Program-made: the position numbers and the translations under genes | NCBI RefSeq assembly: GCF_016086655.4 | Contig: NC_052136.2 | Span: 46,182,492 to 46,246,491 of the forward strand | Length of the DNA: 64,000 nucleotides | Direction of reading: 5' to 3' | Source: Lepeophtheirus salmonis | Taxonomy: Eukaryota; Arthropoda; Copepoda; Siphonostomatoida; Caligidae | Notes under the pieces: model-generated | Told to the model about the DNA's origin: nothing | Database searches by the model: none | The model's input: the letters and a program-made list of their open reading frames with translations, nothing else | Shown: positions 1-11,884 of the stretch, in pieces | How the letters are laid out: every line of letters starts with the position of its first letter | Position numbering within the stretch: position 1 is the first letter of the stretch

Positions 1-78
1 TACTTCACCTGTTGTGTGTATATTAATAAAGAAAAGGTTATTTGTATTTATCAATTAATCTTTGAACCAAATGAAGGC

Positions 79-408
79 ATTTTTGATCTAAGATATAACA
101 ATGTAAATCTCGAAGTGGTATAGCATGTAGCATCGAGCGAGTATAAATTTTACACTGCTTACAATGCTCCCTGATGTATATCCTATACATATTTTTGATC
201 TAAAAAATAATAATGTAGATCTCGCAGTCGTTTAGTATATAGCATCGATCGTGTATACAGGATGATTCACTGTTTACAATACTCCCTGATATATATCCTA
301 TACATATTTTTGATCGAAGAACTAACAATGTAGTCGTATTAATGAAATATTTTAGGCGTGTGTATATAGCATCGAATGTGTATACAGGATACACTTTTTT
401 TATTAGTG
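79..408. repeat. Tandem repeat, about 113 bp x 2.9
   Basis: Three imperfect head-to-tail units begin with ATTTTTGATC at 80, 191 and 306, giving periods of 111 and 115 bp. Each unit carries the landmarks 'acaatgta', 'tagcatcga' and 'gtgtata'; the first two also share 'ctccctgatatatatcctat'. The third unit is diverged in its middle and fades at about 408. No ORF is shared between units. It looks like a short satellite-type array or the internal tandem part of a larger repeat cut by the window edge. Confidence 0.75.
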
Positions 409-550
409 AGTAATCTAGATACTAAACTACTCATCACACAATATTTTTATTCTTTCATTCTTGAGGCGAGAACACGTCATATAAATTGATTTAAGAATTG
501 AGTTGTTAGATGTGAGTGTGCTCACAAAAAACGGATATTTTTTAGGGAGT

Positions 551-786
551 TATCTTGTACAAAAGGGAGACTTTGACCAAACACGCAGACTACTAATAGT
601 CTATGACGTCACTATTGCAATAATTTCCAATTAAATTTATCGTACTGACTGCTTGTCAAGAAAAAAAGATTTTGACAAAACCCGCAACCTCTCATCTACT
701 ATGACGCCAATATTAAGAGCGTGGTGGAAGTTAAACATCAGTCGTACACACGTTATGGTATAACCTTGTATTTCTATTAACCTTGA
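551..786 (+). repeat. CRE-containing MITE, copy 1 (5'-truncated)
   Basis: Member of a family also seen at 4530-4745 and 35995-36302. The shared core is GATTTTGACAAAACACGCAA, then TATGACGTCA, then a 'gcgtggtggaagt...cgtacacacgttatggtataacc' segment ending in a terminal repeat. This copy has two tandem units: one with TATGACGTCA at 600-609, a second with TATGACGCCA near 699. The right terminal sequence (TTGTATTTCTATTAACC) is present at about 765-783, but the left inverted copy is not recognisable, so the 5' end is lost or diverged. No coding potential; probably a non-autonomous DNA transposon. Confidence 0.6.
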
Positions 787-3700
787 GATACTCTAAGTAA
801 TATTAAACAAAGTTTTTGACAATAATAGAACGTGATTTCGTTGCATATATAAATTAGATCCTAACATGTACAAAGCGTTTTCACGTGATGTCAACTAAGT
901 AGATGCTGACCAGTTGGGGGGGGGGGGCTGAACCACCAAGTTTTATATCAGTGAAAACCGTTTTTTCAATGATTTTTTAGGAAAATAGTGAACTAGTGTA
1001 TGTTGAAATGAGACCAGCAAATAAAAGGAATTAAAATTTACTGGCCATCTAAAATATATACCTCTATTGCCTAGTTTTGTTATAATATATGTATATCACA
1101 CCCTAAAATTTATTAAAAATTTGTTATCACATCGTTATATAGTATTATACACAATCAATTATCTTGTAAATACAATGAAAAGAATAAAATATTTTTCTCT
1201 AATTATTTTACTTTTTTCGTCACTAATCGATCAAAAATATATATTAATAATAATTTTAGACATTAACTAGGAATTTTAAGGAAATATCCCTTTGATTTAA
1301 AAATAAATATCCATGTTTATAATTGACATCAAATAGTATTCGATGCAAATCTAAAGTTTTTTGTTTTTTTCTTAATCAATTAGATGAAGTTTGATGTAGA
1401 TTTATAGGGTGTTTATCCATTTCATGTAGAAAAATATCCAATTTGGGCCCCTAAGATGACATTTCCTTCACTTACAATGCAATTTATGATGTCCGTGAAA
1501 ATAAATACTACATCAATATATATTATTATTATTTAGAAAGTAGAGTCATTAAATTTTACATTGGTAAGGATAATATAGGTTTAACTAATTATCCTACTTT
1601 TACCATCCTTTGTCTATCTGTAACATGATTGATAAATCGAATGTAGCCATTTTATAAGGATTTTACTTGCAGGGTTAATTTTATTCAATTTAAATATCAC
1701 TGTTTTTCTTTGGCATCAAGTTATATATACTCAATAAAATTATTCAATGTTATAAAAATCTAAAGCCATTGGACAATGTTTTTGTATGATTTCTTTGTAA
1801 TAAATTTGTCTGTTTTATTATATATGTACATAATATATCAACTTCAAATCCCCACCATGGTGTGGCTTTCAATTTATGAAGAAATCTGTGATATATATCA
1901 TCAGTGAAAAAAACGTTCTATTACATAATTTAAAAATATCAAAGGAACAAAATTAAGAAACTATAGGTGTTATAAGTTATATTCAGTTTACAGTCAATTC
2001 TCAAAAGTGGTGTAGCCCTGGTCGTTTCTAGACTTTTTCCTAAAGAAGAGAGTGGGGGACAGTTTTGACAAAAAAAAAAAAAATCTAATAACAATTTCAA
2101 CCATGAATTATTTCAAATTGTGACAAGAAAAATACAAATCTTGACTACACACTATCATTTTATTTTCTATCAATTTTACATCAAAATTTTAGTCACGGGA
2201 TGCAAATACCCTTCTAACTTCCTATACTCTCTGTAGTCATGGGCAAAGCCATGCCTCTCTGCCCCTGTTGCTCTGCACCAATTATTTAATAAATATATTA
2301 ATTAGTTCTAGGCCCTCATATTGACTACAACATTTTCATCACTTCAGAGTACCATTGCTGTATTAAGGCTTAAAGTTATTAGAGATAGTCTGTACAAGAG
2401 TAATGTCCCCAAAAATAGTTTTTTGAACATCATTTGAAAAAAAAAAAAAAAAAAAATGGCCTTATCAACGTCAAATCAAAAGAAGTATTATATTAAGCAT
2501 TTTCTAGAAAAAAAATATGGATTCTTTACCTTGATAATATCACAGAGCCCAAGACATCATCACTGAGCCTTTGTTCTCTACGGAAATGTGGTTGGAAATC
2601 AGTGTTCATTTCTGTAATCTTCACAGGGCTTGTCCGAAATAGTTTTTATATATTATTACTTATCGGTCTAAAATTGGCGAGTCATCTATAGTTACTCCAA
2701 ACAGGCCCACCTCCCCAATAACAAAACTGTCATTACCCTTACAACTGTTCTACAACATACGTTGTATAAAGATATCAAATTTTGTCAAAAAAATACCACT
2801 ACCTAAAAAAAAAAAAAAAAAAAGGAAGACTCTAATCGTTATCGTAATAAATTATTTTTACTATCAAATTATATTTAGCACAGAGTAAAAGGTGCTCTGC
2901 TTCATTTTGTATCCTCCTCACAAAATGTCATTTTAAATCAATTATACTCTAAATACATATATTATTCGGGAGTTTCTGTTTTGTTCTCCATATATATGAA
3001 TATACTTTAATTTTGAAAATAAAACCATACAATATGGCCACACCTACACATATAATGTACATCGTACACAGAGGTGTATTTTGTATATATAAATATATTA
3101 TTAATATAGGTTTTATGTATATTTTTAATTCTATACAATTATAAGACTAGCTATATAATATGTGGTGTTATTTGCCCACTGTGGTTTAATCTCCATTTTC
3201 TTTCTCCTTTTCTTCTTTCTTTTGTTGTTATTATTATTATTATTGTTATTATTGCTGTTCTGAAAAAAGGAGGGAAAAAAAAGAAGAAGAAGAAAAAAAA
3301 GGGAAGAATCATTTTTCAAACTCTTCCCAAAACGTCAATATGCAATTCTCCCTCCTTTCGTTTCGTTCCCGCTGGATTCCCTTGCTGCTCCCTTGCTTCT
3401 GTTGTGTTCTTCTTTTTTATTATTATTATTATCGTATACATAGTTGGCTAGTATGTATTTATTAGAAGAAAATAAGACGCATACTGAATAGGGAATATCC
3501 ATATCTCTACACGTCATATATATGCTATTTTAGCTCTGTTTTTAACTAATTAATGTTTATATTGAGTATAAATATCGGGAAACAACGTATATTTTTGTGT
3601 GTTATTTTTGGAAAGGATTATGTATGAACTTAATAATATCATATGTAGTACCTCAGCATAAAAACACTTTTGTAAAAAAATACAAAAATCAATATTTTAT

Positions 3701-4529
3701 ATATTCATTGCCTAATTTCGCTCACTTGTGGGCTGTATATTTAAATCACTGGGATGGTTTGAGATACACAGGAATGTTAGATATAGTATAAAGATATCTT
3801 TTTACAAAAAATAATCTGTCATATTTGGTGAGTTAAATATAAAAACCCTTTTTGAACAAAAATCACGTATATGAGAAATGTCTCATTTATTTTTATAGAT
3901 GCAATTCAAAATTATAAGACATATTTTGCTCAATTATAAGCACAGTCTTCAAATTTAGGGGACGTGAACAGATACTATATTAGCAATACTTTAAAAAATT
4001 TATTTGGGTTATGATAGCCCCGATATGGTCTGTCAAATAAAAATCACCTTTAATTATTTCATTGTCACAAGAATTTGAAGCCCAATTTTTGACATCTACA
4101 AAGGATTCATTTTACTAATGTATCAATAGATATGAACAATATTTATTCGTTGAAGAATAAACGTAATCCAGACTCAATAATAGAAAAAAATCGTTCAAAC
4201 TTGTTTTTTTATTGACGCACCACGTATATGAATCATTTTTCATTTAATTTTACAGTCATGACGTCTTCTTCTTCATTTTCATCTTTCCTATGACGAAATA
4301 AACAACAATTATATTAATGACTGAATCCCCTTTTCCTTCCAATCAAAGAACAAAATCCCCTCACTCAACCTCTTCTATATCAAAAGTGATATACATTTGA
4401 TGTGGGATATTGAGCATCCAAAAATGTAGTTATGGGGATTTGGAAGCGAATTTAAACACTCAGAAGTTGCCGGACGAAAATATTTCGTATAATTATATGC
4501 GGATATAAATGCAAGTTTTTGTTACAGTC
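787..4529. other. AT-rich non-coding stretch
   Basis: No credible gene is visible. The stretch holds a G run at 916-925, poly-A runs at about 2069-2082, 2437-2457 and 2803-2822, and a block at 3190-3420 with marked strand asymmetry (pyrimidine-rich, a TTA microsatellite at about 3225-3252, then purine-rich). The short ORFs across these blocks are low-complexity translations of the repeats. A faint Tc1-like reading at 2520-2640 on the minus strand is too weak to annotate. Confidence 0.7.
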
Positions 4530-4745
4530 CAAGGTTAATAGAAATACAAGGTTGACCATCCTGTAATCCGGAATGCCAGAATTTTCAATTTGATGTTTCC
4601 TACCGACTGCTGTGTGAGAAACATAGATTTTGACAAAACACGCAATTACTCATAAACTATGACGTCAATATTAAAAAACCTGGTGGAAGTCAAACATCAC
4701 TCGTACACCCATTATGGTATAGCCTTTTATTTCTTTTTACCTTGA
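4530..4745 (+). mobile_element. CRE-containing MITE, copy 2 (complete)
   Basis: A 216-bp element with imperfect terminal inverted repeats of about 30 bp. The left end (4530-4558) starts CAAGGTTAATAGAAATACAA and the right end (4713-4745) reads back as the same sequence with a few changes. The centre has one unit of the family core, including TATGACGTCA at 4658-4667, a palindromic CRE/ATF-type octamer. There is no ORF. This is the cleanest of three copies and defines the ends of the family. The transposase class that moves it is unknown. Confidence 0.75.
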
Positions 4746-4946
4746 TACAGAGCCGGAAATAAGTATTTCAATCCTTTCCCATTTAAAAAGTTTGTACACT
4801 GATAAAGAATTTCTATGGTATTGAGGACTAAATGGCATTAATGTGCTAATTCTTGAACCACTTCTTTGTTGCCATGGTCATTTTTTTTGTTCATAATTGT
4901 GCTGGAAGACTCATCACCTATACATTTTCAGTACCTTGCTCTGATA

Positions 4947-5210
4947 CAGGGGCGTCCACAGGGTTATATTCAAGGATGCTTGATTTGTGGAATTATTTTG
5001 AAAAAAAGACCAAAAATTCATAGTTATTCACAAAAATTCAAATATTACATTTTTTGCTCCTTTTTAAAGAAAATAAATTTTCAAAAAAAAAAAAAATAAT
5101 AATAATGTTTACCCCTATTTTTCTTTAAATTTTTTTCATTCTAACCAAAAAATTCTAGTAATAAGCAAAAAAGCTAAAGTCCCTCCAACCCAGCCCTGCA
5201 AACGCCCCCG
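4947..5210 (+). mobile_element. CAGGGGCGTC-ended MITE, copy 1
   Basis: Begins CAGGGGCGTCCACAGGGTTA and ends with an inverted match (gcaaacgcccccg). TGATA lies directly outside both ends (4942-4946 and 5211-5215), a plausible target-site duplication. The interior has AT-rich units of the type 'aaaattcatagttattcacaaaaatt', also found in the copies at 8896 and 14123. The CAGGGG ends resemble hAT-type termini, but the apparent 5-bp duplication is not the usual 8 bp, so superfamily is left open. Confidence 0.6.
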
Positions 5211-5215
5211 TGATA

Positions 5216-5880
5216 GAAGAAAGTTGTCATTCCGGATAGACTGCCCTTTGGCGTCCACACTACAATCGATTTCCCCTTAACAAAGAAACACTCCAAACCA
5301 TTATTTTTCCATCTCAGTTTAGTTGCGGAAATTGTGTTTTTGTAGTTATACTCAACATCCATTCCTTCTTCATACACTTTTTTGTGTTCATATAATGTAT
5401 CTTAATGTTAAAATAAATTTACCTTTAAAATTATAGACCGTTCTTTTCTTTGGTAGTGGACAAACTTACAAAAGCGGCAAGGGATTACCGATAATCTAGT
5501 CATACCGGAGTACTGAGGCATTTAAAGCAGTACACTACTAAACTGATATTGGAACTGGCAATTGCAGTTCCAAAGAGTTAGCCACTCAAATTTCTTACAA
5601 ACCTCTTCAAAAAAAAAAAAAAAATTCTTTTATAAAACAAAGTTATCAAATTCCTGAGTAGTGTTAAATTAATTAACTTTTCTTCTATAATGTTGTAAGA
5701 GTGTTATTTTTGACTTGTCTAAAGATAATTAATTAGTCATCAATTATAATTATTGTACATATACTCATAACAAATTCCTATTTATAAATATATCAAAATG
5801 AAAAGATAGCATCAATGATTGGTAATTAGTTAAAATGACTGATGTTATATTCATTCAATAAGCGTTATTTGAAAAATAAT
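5216..5880. other. Non-coding, no recognised content
   Basis: Nothing gene-like is seen. There is a 15-base poly-A run near 5610 and simple AT-rich sequence. Short reading frames on both strands have no recognisable motif. Confidence 0.6.
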
Positions 5881-6192
5881 TTGCAACTTGTACAATTTAC
5901 TTGAACAAGTTACAACTTGTAAATAAATACATATACTAATACTAATAGTGACTTTTTAATGAAAATTACTCATTAATGGATAAATGTTCTGCGGTACTTT
6001 ACAAAACTCCATTGTTCATAGTTACATTACTCATCATTAAATAGTAACTATGTCATTTCAAAGGATCAAAACGAACTAATAGCATCAAATGTCATTTGAT
6101 AATTAAAATGATTGCTGTTATAATTATTTGAGCAAGATATTTTTATTACTATAATAAATTGTAACTTCGTATAAATCCTGACTTGTAAACAA
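5881..6192. mobile_element. TTGTACAAGTT palindromic MITE, copy 1
   Basis: Left end at 5881-5920 contains CAACTTGTACAATTTACTTG followed by AACAAGTTACAACTTGT. The right end at about 6156-6190 has the degraded partner (attgtaacttcgtataaatcctgacttgta). The spacing of about 310 bp matches the copies at 33833-34186 and 54160-54532. No ORF. Repeated inverted AACTTGTACAA / TTGTACAAGTT blocks at both ends are the family signature. Confidence 0.5.
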
Positions 6193-7683
6193 TCCTTTAC
6201 CTTTGCATATTTCTTTCTTAATTAACTTAATTAAGTAAGTGGCTCCTATACTACAAACTACTTACGAGTGTTAAATAACTTGATTTAAATGTATTGCATA
6301 AGAGTTTTATGATTTATGTACCAATCATTTTAAAGTCCATTACATTACTAACTAACATAAGTGGATTTGTTTCCCCTTACTCAAACCATCTAGAGATCAA
6401 AGGTATATATTAATAATTGAATTGCTAACTCGTATTTCCAAAATAAGGGGTGATGTATAGAATTGTAAATTTTAAGCACTGTCGGTCCATAAAAAATAAT
6501 AATAATAACGTTGTAATCCGACTAAGCTGCTCTCCACAGTGCTTAGAGCAAGTGCCCCCTATCATTCCCTAAAACCTACTCTCTCTAAAAATATATTTAC
6601 TTTTACTCAGATATTATCTCTTCAAGAATGAAAGGATAATCACAACAGCTTTGGAAAATAAAAAAAAACACTGTTCAATTTATCAAATATGTAGAAAAAA
6701 AATATACATAAATGCTAAGAATTTAGAACTGACTCCAGTGATGTTTAAAGATACGTTCCATTTTGGAAAACAACCACCTCTTCTACCTCTTTCGTTTTTT
6801 CTCCCTTCTCCAACACACCCTCTCCAGTTCACCCCTTCCCCTTCAAGCATTCTCTCTTTCAATTCCTTCTCTGACATTTGTAATGACAAATTATGTTTAC
6901 ATATAATAATGACATACAACAAGAAAATTATAAAAAATAAAAAATGGTAAAAACTTGTAATTACTCGCACACACACTGGGAGAAACAAAAAAAAAAAAGA
7001 CGAAGCTAATAACTGAAGGTACATGCATATATTTATGTTTATGTAAAATTCATGAGTTATATGCTTAATGCACATGTAGCCCCAAAATATATATGGGTGT
7101 GAAAGTAAAATTTTCTTGTCGATTTAAACGCAATTTTAGTGTATTTTTTGAGTAAGATGCAGGTATTTTTTTCAACTTGTCATTACGTCCTAAACAGTAT
7201 TGTATTGATCCTTATTTATTCAATCCATTCCAGTCTTAGGATCGGTCCACAAATATTGGTCTTTGGAATATTTCCTAAAAAAGTCAATGGTTGATTAAGA
7301 TATATGCAAAGAGCAATATCGTGCAAAAAATATTCTCTTTTTTCATTATAATGCCAAATAATACAAATATATTATATTTTTACTTAGTTATAATATTTAT
7401 TCCACTATATAGCGGGGAAAAGGAAACACACTCGAAAACGTCACGAGGGATTGATTTACCCATCTTTAGGGACCAACAAGTGGGACTGGACTGCATGGGA
7501 TTGGACTGGAGATCAATCATTTGTCTTATATATGGGTCAACATAACATTAGTCATAAATAAGCTTTGTTTTTATGTAATTTTTCTTTTGATTCGGCGCCG
7601 AGTAAACAAGAGGCAAAAAGCTGTTGTGTATCCGATTTCCTTGACGCACATACAACCCAAAAATGCATCGTGGCCATTGTCTT
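6193..7683. other. Non-coding with pyrimidine-rich block
   Basis: Contains a pyrimidine-rich stretch at about 6775-6875 (repeated CTC/TTC) that creates a 130-codon minus-strand reading frame of low complexity. I do not regard that frame as a gene. Two short segments at 7236-7262 and 7465-7512 share 'ggatcggtcc', 'gggactggactg' and similar words with the tandem repeat near 56.15 kb. No RNA gene is recognised. Confidence 0.55.
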
Positions 7684-7860
7684 AGTCAATGAGATGTCTT
7701 CCAGTGTTCCAAGAATGTTGGCAAAGGGACGTCCAGAATTCCAGACTTATGCGCCCAAAACTGTTGCCAATTTTTGGGCCAAGGGCATTTAGCATCCATC
7801 ATTTCCCAACTTGTATCCCACCAATGATAGATCGTATATTGTATGTAGTAGAAAAGGAAG
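7684..7860 (+). pseudogene. Tc1/mariner transposase fragment (catalytic-tail region)
   Basis: A frame through 7689-7800 reads ...TVANFWAKGI, stop, then ...HPSFPNLYP. This has the shape of the conserved Tc1/mariner segment in which a 'FW.K..W' stretch precedes the 'PP.SPDLNP' block holding the third catalytic acid. The stop falls where a tryptophan usually sits. Only about 60 codons are recognisable, with no terminal repeats. Downstream it runs into another dispersed repeat at 7848. The match is short and degraded, so identity is tentative. Confidence 0.35.
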
Positions 7861-7930
7861 TTAGCACATAATAAAATAATGATAATGATAACAGTTTGGG
7901 AAAAGAAAATTCACTCTTTAGGTTGCCAAC
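7848..7930. repeat. Short dispersed repeat (pair with 44616-44722)
   Basis: 'TAGAAAAGGAAGTT', a run of TAAAATAATGATA-type sequence, then 'aaaagaaaattcactc' and 'gcttgccaa' occur here and at 44616-44722 in the same order. Related ends occur at 11040-11090, where they belong to the CAGCTAAGC family. It is probably one end of that family surviving alone. Confidence 0.5.
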
Positions 7931-8895
7931 TTAAAAAAAAAAAATGTGGGAGCTAACAATATTTCCAATTACCTTGACTAATTATCCTAATGCAACAAAA
8001 TTCAAGTCTTGAAATATGATTTTTCATTTTACTGAATTTTTGTATGAATATACATATTTTGTAGGAACTGTATTCTGTATAACTTAATTACTCCATCTTT
8101 CAAATGCAGGAATGTTTTCTATCAATTGTTATTACCCTTGATTTTGATCTATAAAGTTATTTAAAGTCGAAAGATTGGACAGAATTATTATACATATAAT
8201 ATAATGCTTTAAAAGCCAAATCAAGATCATTTTCGTGTTCTATGGCCTAAATATCAACAATAAATTTGGTTTTTAGGGAGTAGGCAAATAGAGTGTTGTA
8301 ATTTTAATTATAGTTCTACCAAAAATTAGCATGTTCTTCATTTACTATTTAATCATGAATTAAACGGCTCCTAAAGTTATCCCGTTATTTCCCCGGAGAA
8401 ATTAAAAAAAAACCTTTTTGGTATCTGCTCAACGTCTCTTTCCCGGGATGGAATGAAGCCCTAATCTGACAATATATATCAACATATATAATTTCTTTTT
8501 TCCTTAAATAGATTAATATACTCTAAACTTGTTTTTTGTTTCTTTACCATATATTTTTTTCATACATAAATCAAAATAAATTTCTCTCATAAAAAAATTA
8601 CATGTTTTGATTTACTGAGTTTTACATTGTATAAAATTGAAGAAAAAAAAGAGAAAATTGTATATTTTATGTTCTTATTTCACAATTACCATCACACACA
8701 TAAAAGAGTGTGACCAATTCATACTAGATTCAAACATGTATATGGATTTATAAATAACCTTTTCCTTGTGTATGAGATGGGACAATTAAAGAACTGGATT
8801 GGTAGTTTACCAGATCCACCTCCTCCTAATATCACATCTATAATTGACTAGGAATAAAGAATCAATCCCAAATCAAATTCACAGCGTATCTTATC
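7931..8895. other. AT-rich non-coding stretch
   Basis: No gene, RNA or repeat with a recognised partner is visible. The sequence is ordinary AT-rich DNA with short poly-A runs. Confidence 0.6.
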
Positions 8896-9566
8896 CAGGG
8901 ACGTCTGTAGGATTATATTTGGGGGTTGAGGGTTGATGGTTTATTGGATTTTTTTCAAAGAAAAATCCAATAAATAAATTATTTGAAAACAAAGTAGGAA
9001 AATTTGTTAAAAAAATTGTCTTGGTTAAAATTTTCAAAAATTAAGTTTAATATATTAAATTTTGTGGAAAAAAGTTTGAAAAATTTAATTTGTAATATTT
9101 TAATTTTTTTTTTCAAAAATCGACATATATTCACAAAAAATTAAATTTTTTGGATAAAATCTATCACTATTCTAGAAAATTAAATTTTTGGATAAAATCT
9201 ATCACTATTCTAAAAAATTAAATATATGGACAAAAAATCCACAGCTGTTGAGTAAAAATATATTTTTTTGGTTATTCAACGAAAATTATACAAATCCACG
9301 GTTGTTCTCAAAAAATTAAATTTTTTTCAACTTTTAATTTAATTTGTTTTCTTTAATCAAATATTAAATTTTTCCTATACAAATTTCTAAAATCTATAAT
9401 TGTTTACAGGATATAAATTTTTTTCCAAAGAAATTTTTAAAATCTATAATTGTTTACATAAAATTAAATTTTTTAGAAAAAACTTTGAAAAATTATAAAT
9501 TTTTTTTTGAAAAAAGTAAAAATTCCTTAATTTGGGGGGCCAATACCCCTCCCTAGGAACACCCTT
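8896..9566 (+). mobile_element. CAGGGGCGTC-ended element, copy 2, with internal tandem units
   Basis: Starts CAGGGACGTCTGTAGGATTA and ends with the diverged inverted partner '...ggggggccaatacccctccctaggaacaccctt'. The interior is built from repeated AT-rich units of about 40 bp. Two adjacent ones at about 9139-9177 and 9179-9217 are nearly identical (both contain GGATAAAATCTATCACTATT). This copy is about 670 bp against 264 and 309 bp for copies 1 and 3, so length differences come mainly from the number of internal units. No ORF. Confidence 0.6.
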
Positions 9567-9618
9567 CCTATTCTTCTACCCCCTAGCGGACAAAAATAAT
9601 ATTTTCTATCCAATATAT

Positions 9619-9955
9619 ATGGCCAACTATCGATCACGTGTTCATCGTTTCGCCACTGGTTTTATAGCTTTGTCTATCTGGCTGAGGAGTGATAGAGGGT
9701 ATCCTAGTGGCCATTATAGTACATTATACAGTCGTTATAGATTTGATGCTAATAAAGTATGTGCTGGAATACTACTACACACCATTTCATTCATTTTGGA
9801 ACTCAGCATACTTGACACACATTTGCCCCCCTCTCCTTTTCCTCCTTCAAGTTTATATCTGTATAAATCCAGTCTGACAATGCAGATGTCTTCATTATTT
9901 TTTCTTCTTCTTCTTTTTTGGCAGAATTCTTTAATTCTCATGGGACTCGAGATAA

Positions 9956-9986
<31 letters not shown>

Positions 9987-10155
9987 CTATAAAAACAAGT
10001 CGATATCTTATGTCTATATACGAGTAAGTATATTTCTTGGCAAAGAGGGAAGAGAGAAATCGATTATTCAAAATGTGACGACAAAGAAGAAAAAGAAAAG
10101 GAAATATCTTAATCCCTCTGACGTAAACTTTATGAACATATATGTACCATTGTAG
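9619..10155 (+). CDS. Unusually long ORF of unknown function (178 aa), doubtful
   Basis: Open from the first ATG at 9619 to the stop at 10155; an in-frame TTG at 9532 extends it but lies inside the preceding mobile element. Residues 1-70 are ordinary in composition. Residues about 90-110 are leucine/phenylalanine-rich (FFLLLLFW) and could be one membrane segment. After that the frame translates a TA microsatellite (IHIYIYIYY) and a lysine run, which argues against a real protein. I recognise no family. Length makes chance occurrence uncommon in such AT-rich DNA, and the first third is less AT-rich than its surroundings, so an exon could underlie the 5' part. Confidence 0.15.
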
Positions 10156-10440
10156 TGATAGGACAATTATTCAGTATCGGGGATAGGAGAATGTTGTATT
10201 TTCTCTAGAATCGAAATTGGAATTGGGAAAATAATGTTTAATTTTTTGATTCCCATTCTTATGTATTACTATTTATTATTGGTATTTAACTACTTATTAT
10301 TTATCAAAGGTATAAACTATATATAAAACTACCATGTGAATTTGTTACTTGAGTCTTGTAATTTTGAAATAATTAAAAATAAAAAATGCTTGAAAAATGA
10401 CAAGCAATAAATTGAACACAAGCTAAACGTGAACAAAAGT
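10156..10440. other. Non-coding spacer
   Basis: AT-rich spacer with no feature recognised, between the doubtful ORF and the next higher-complexity patch. Confidence 0.5.
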
Positions 10441-10489
10441 GTTCTAAACGAATGTGGTTGGTGCAGCATATATTGTTATTTTATAGGGA

Positions 10490-10650
10490 TCAGTTTTGTA
10501 AAGAGATCTTTGCAAAATTTGCCTGTGGAAAGTATGCCATGGAATTACTCACCCTGGGAAATGTCGCGTCGGAAAAAGCTTGCCGGGCAGAGGAATCGCC
10601 TTCCTTTATTTTATCAATTGTAATTCTTAGATGTTTATTATATTATGGTA
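10490..10650 (-). CDS. Candidate exon (minus strand), unidentified
   Basis: The patch at about 10500-10610 is clearly more G+C-rich than its surroundings and contains several CpGs. On the minus strand a frame of about 50 codons is open. Inside it lies CCCAGG followed by GTGAGTAA, a textbook metazoan 5' splice site (near 10545-10555). The frame before the donor reads like coding sequence (KIKEGDSSARQAF...) but matches no family I know. On the plus strand the same patch lies in an unrelated 127-codon frame (10452-10835). Which strand is coding, if either, is undecided. Confidence 0.2.
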
Positions 10651-10839
10651 TTTTTTTACTAATATTTAAAATATTAAGGAATTGGAATCGTCATCAAGAA
10701 TTTTTACGAGAATCTTATCGGAATGTTTTTAAAGTCGTCCCCATAGGGTCATACATAGAGAGTGGCGAAAATCATATGTATTTTGGGGATGTTAAAAAAA
10801 GTAGGGAGAATCAACATGTTAACCCCAACAATTAAAATA

Positions 10840-11090
10840 ATGTTTCGAAGGAGAACAGCTTAGCAATAATTCCGTTTCATTAGATCGGCTACAAGCTTCT
10901 ATGACGAGGATGGAAAGGAAATAAACAAGGACAATTGAAACTCAATTCTACTCTGACTCAAACAAGGATTTACACATGAAGGTTTAATCAGATTTTGAAT
11001 ATAATTGAATGTAGAAAGTAAGGAAATCCACTACTTGGGTGTTATATAATAATCGCAACAGCTAAGGAAAAGAAAATTCATTCTTCATAT
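10840..11090 (-). repeat. CAGCTAAGC dispersed repeat, copy (minus)
   Basis: Starts with 'ggagaacagcttagc' and 'ttcattaga', and ends with '...ttgggtgttatataataatcgcaacagctaaggaaaagaaaattcatt'. The same order of blocks occurs at 43985-44300 in the same orientation, and inverted at 12050-12260, 35740-35945, 51540-51780 and 63770-64000. No coding potential. Family of roughly 270-330 bp, probably a non-autonomous transposon; ends not defined well enough to name a superfamily. Confidence 0.6.
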
Positions 11091-11595
11091 TATTATCAAT
11101 TCTATAAAAACGAGCCAGCGAAAAAATAAAAACGATTGACAGCACTATACGTCCATATATTATGGTTGTTACGATCTATATATATATATATAAACAAGAA
11201 GGAAAGTGAATTTTAATTAATATTTAAACGTCGACAAAGCTATGTAGGTCGTCTGTCTGAATACCAATAAATTGTCTTTTAATTGACTGTTTCTTCTCCC
11301 TCTCTTCTTTTCCTTTAAAATCACCTCCTCAATAAAATAATTCATTAGATTTCTATTTGTGTTTGCTTGTTGACAGATCTGATTGCTTTAACAAGATCAA
11401 CGATGACTTTGGGAAATTCATTGATGAATGTCACTTATACAAATGATACTCTTCCATAGGCACCCCACTGTAAAGAGTCCTTATCCTAAGGATGTAATTT
11501 CTGTCAAGAAAAATATGTGCAAAAGGAGATGGCGAGAGATAGAATTATGTTATTACTTAATTAAAAATTTTGAACTGCCCGTTAAATCATTTTTT

Positions 11596-11884
11596 TCAGG
11601 GGGGAGGAGAAAAATAAAAAAAGAGAACCTTCAACATTTAAAATGGAATTAGTCCAGAGAAAATATTTCAATTCCTATATATTTATTTTATTATGCATTT
11701 TTTAAACAATTTAGACCAAAGTTTGGCGGGAATGGTTAATTTAGAGCGAGAAGTTAATACCACAACGATCTATTAAAAAATGAATATATAATCAATAATA
11801 ACAAAAAAAAAAACATCCGTTTTACCTTCTTCTAATTTCTAAACGCAGTTTTTTCATAACAAAAATGACATCCTTACTTATGAC
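11596..11884 (+). repeat. GGGGGGGAG dispersed repeat, copy 1
   Basis: A G-rich start (caggggggaggagaaaaat) is followed by 'agagaaccttcaacattta', 'tatttattttattatgcattttttaaacaattta', 'agttaataccacaacgatctat' and '...aaacgcagttttttcataacaaaaatgac'. All blocks recur in order at 40460-40822, and the first part recurs inverted at 57192-57365. Non-coding; the short ORF across it is not conserved between copies. Confidence 0.65.

Noticed and set aside
2520..2640. Tc1-like reading on the minus strand (VENKGSVMMSW)
   Set aside because: A single short stretch resembling the 'hgGGSvMvWg' block, with nothing recognisable on either side; could be chance.
6683..7075. 130-codon minus-strand ORF
   Set aside because: Its length comes from a pyrimidine-rich block read as low-complexity residues; no domain, splice signals or conserved start.
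10452..10835. 127-codon plus-strand ORF
   Set aside because: Only the first third lies in the higher-complexity patch and no family is recognised; the minus strand has the better splice signal, so the plus frame is not called.
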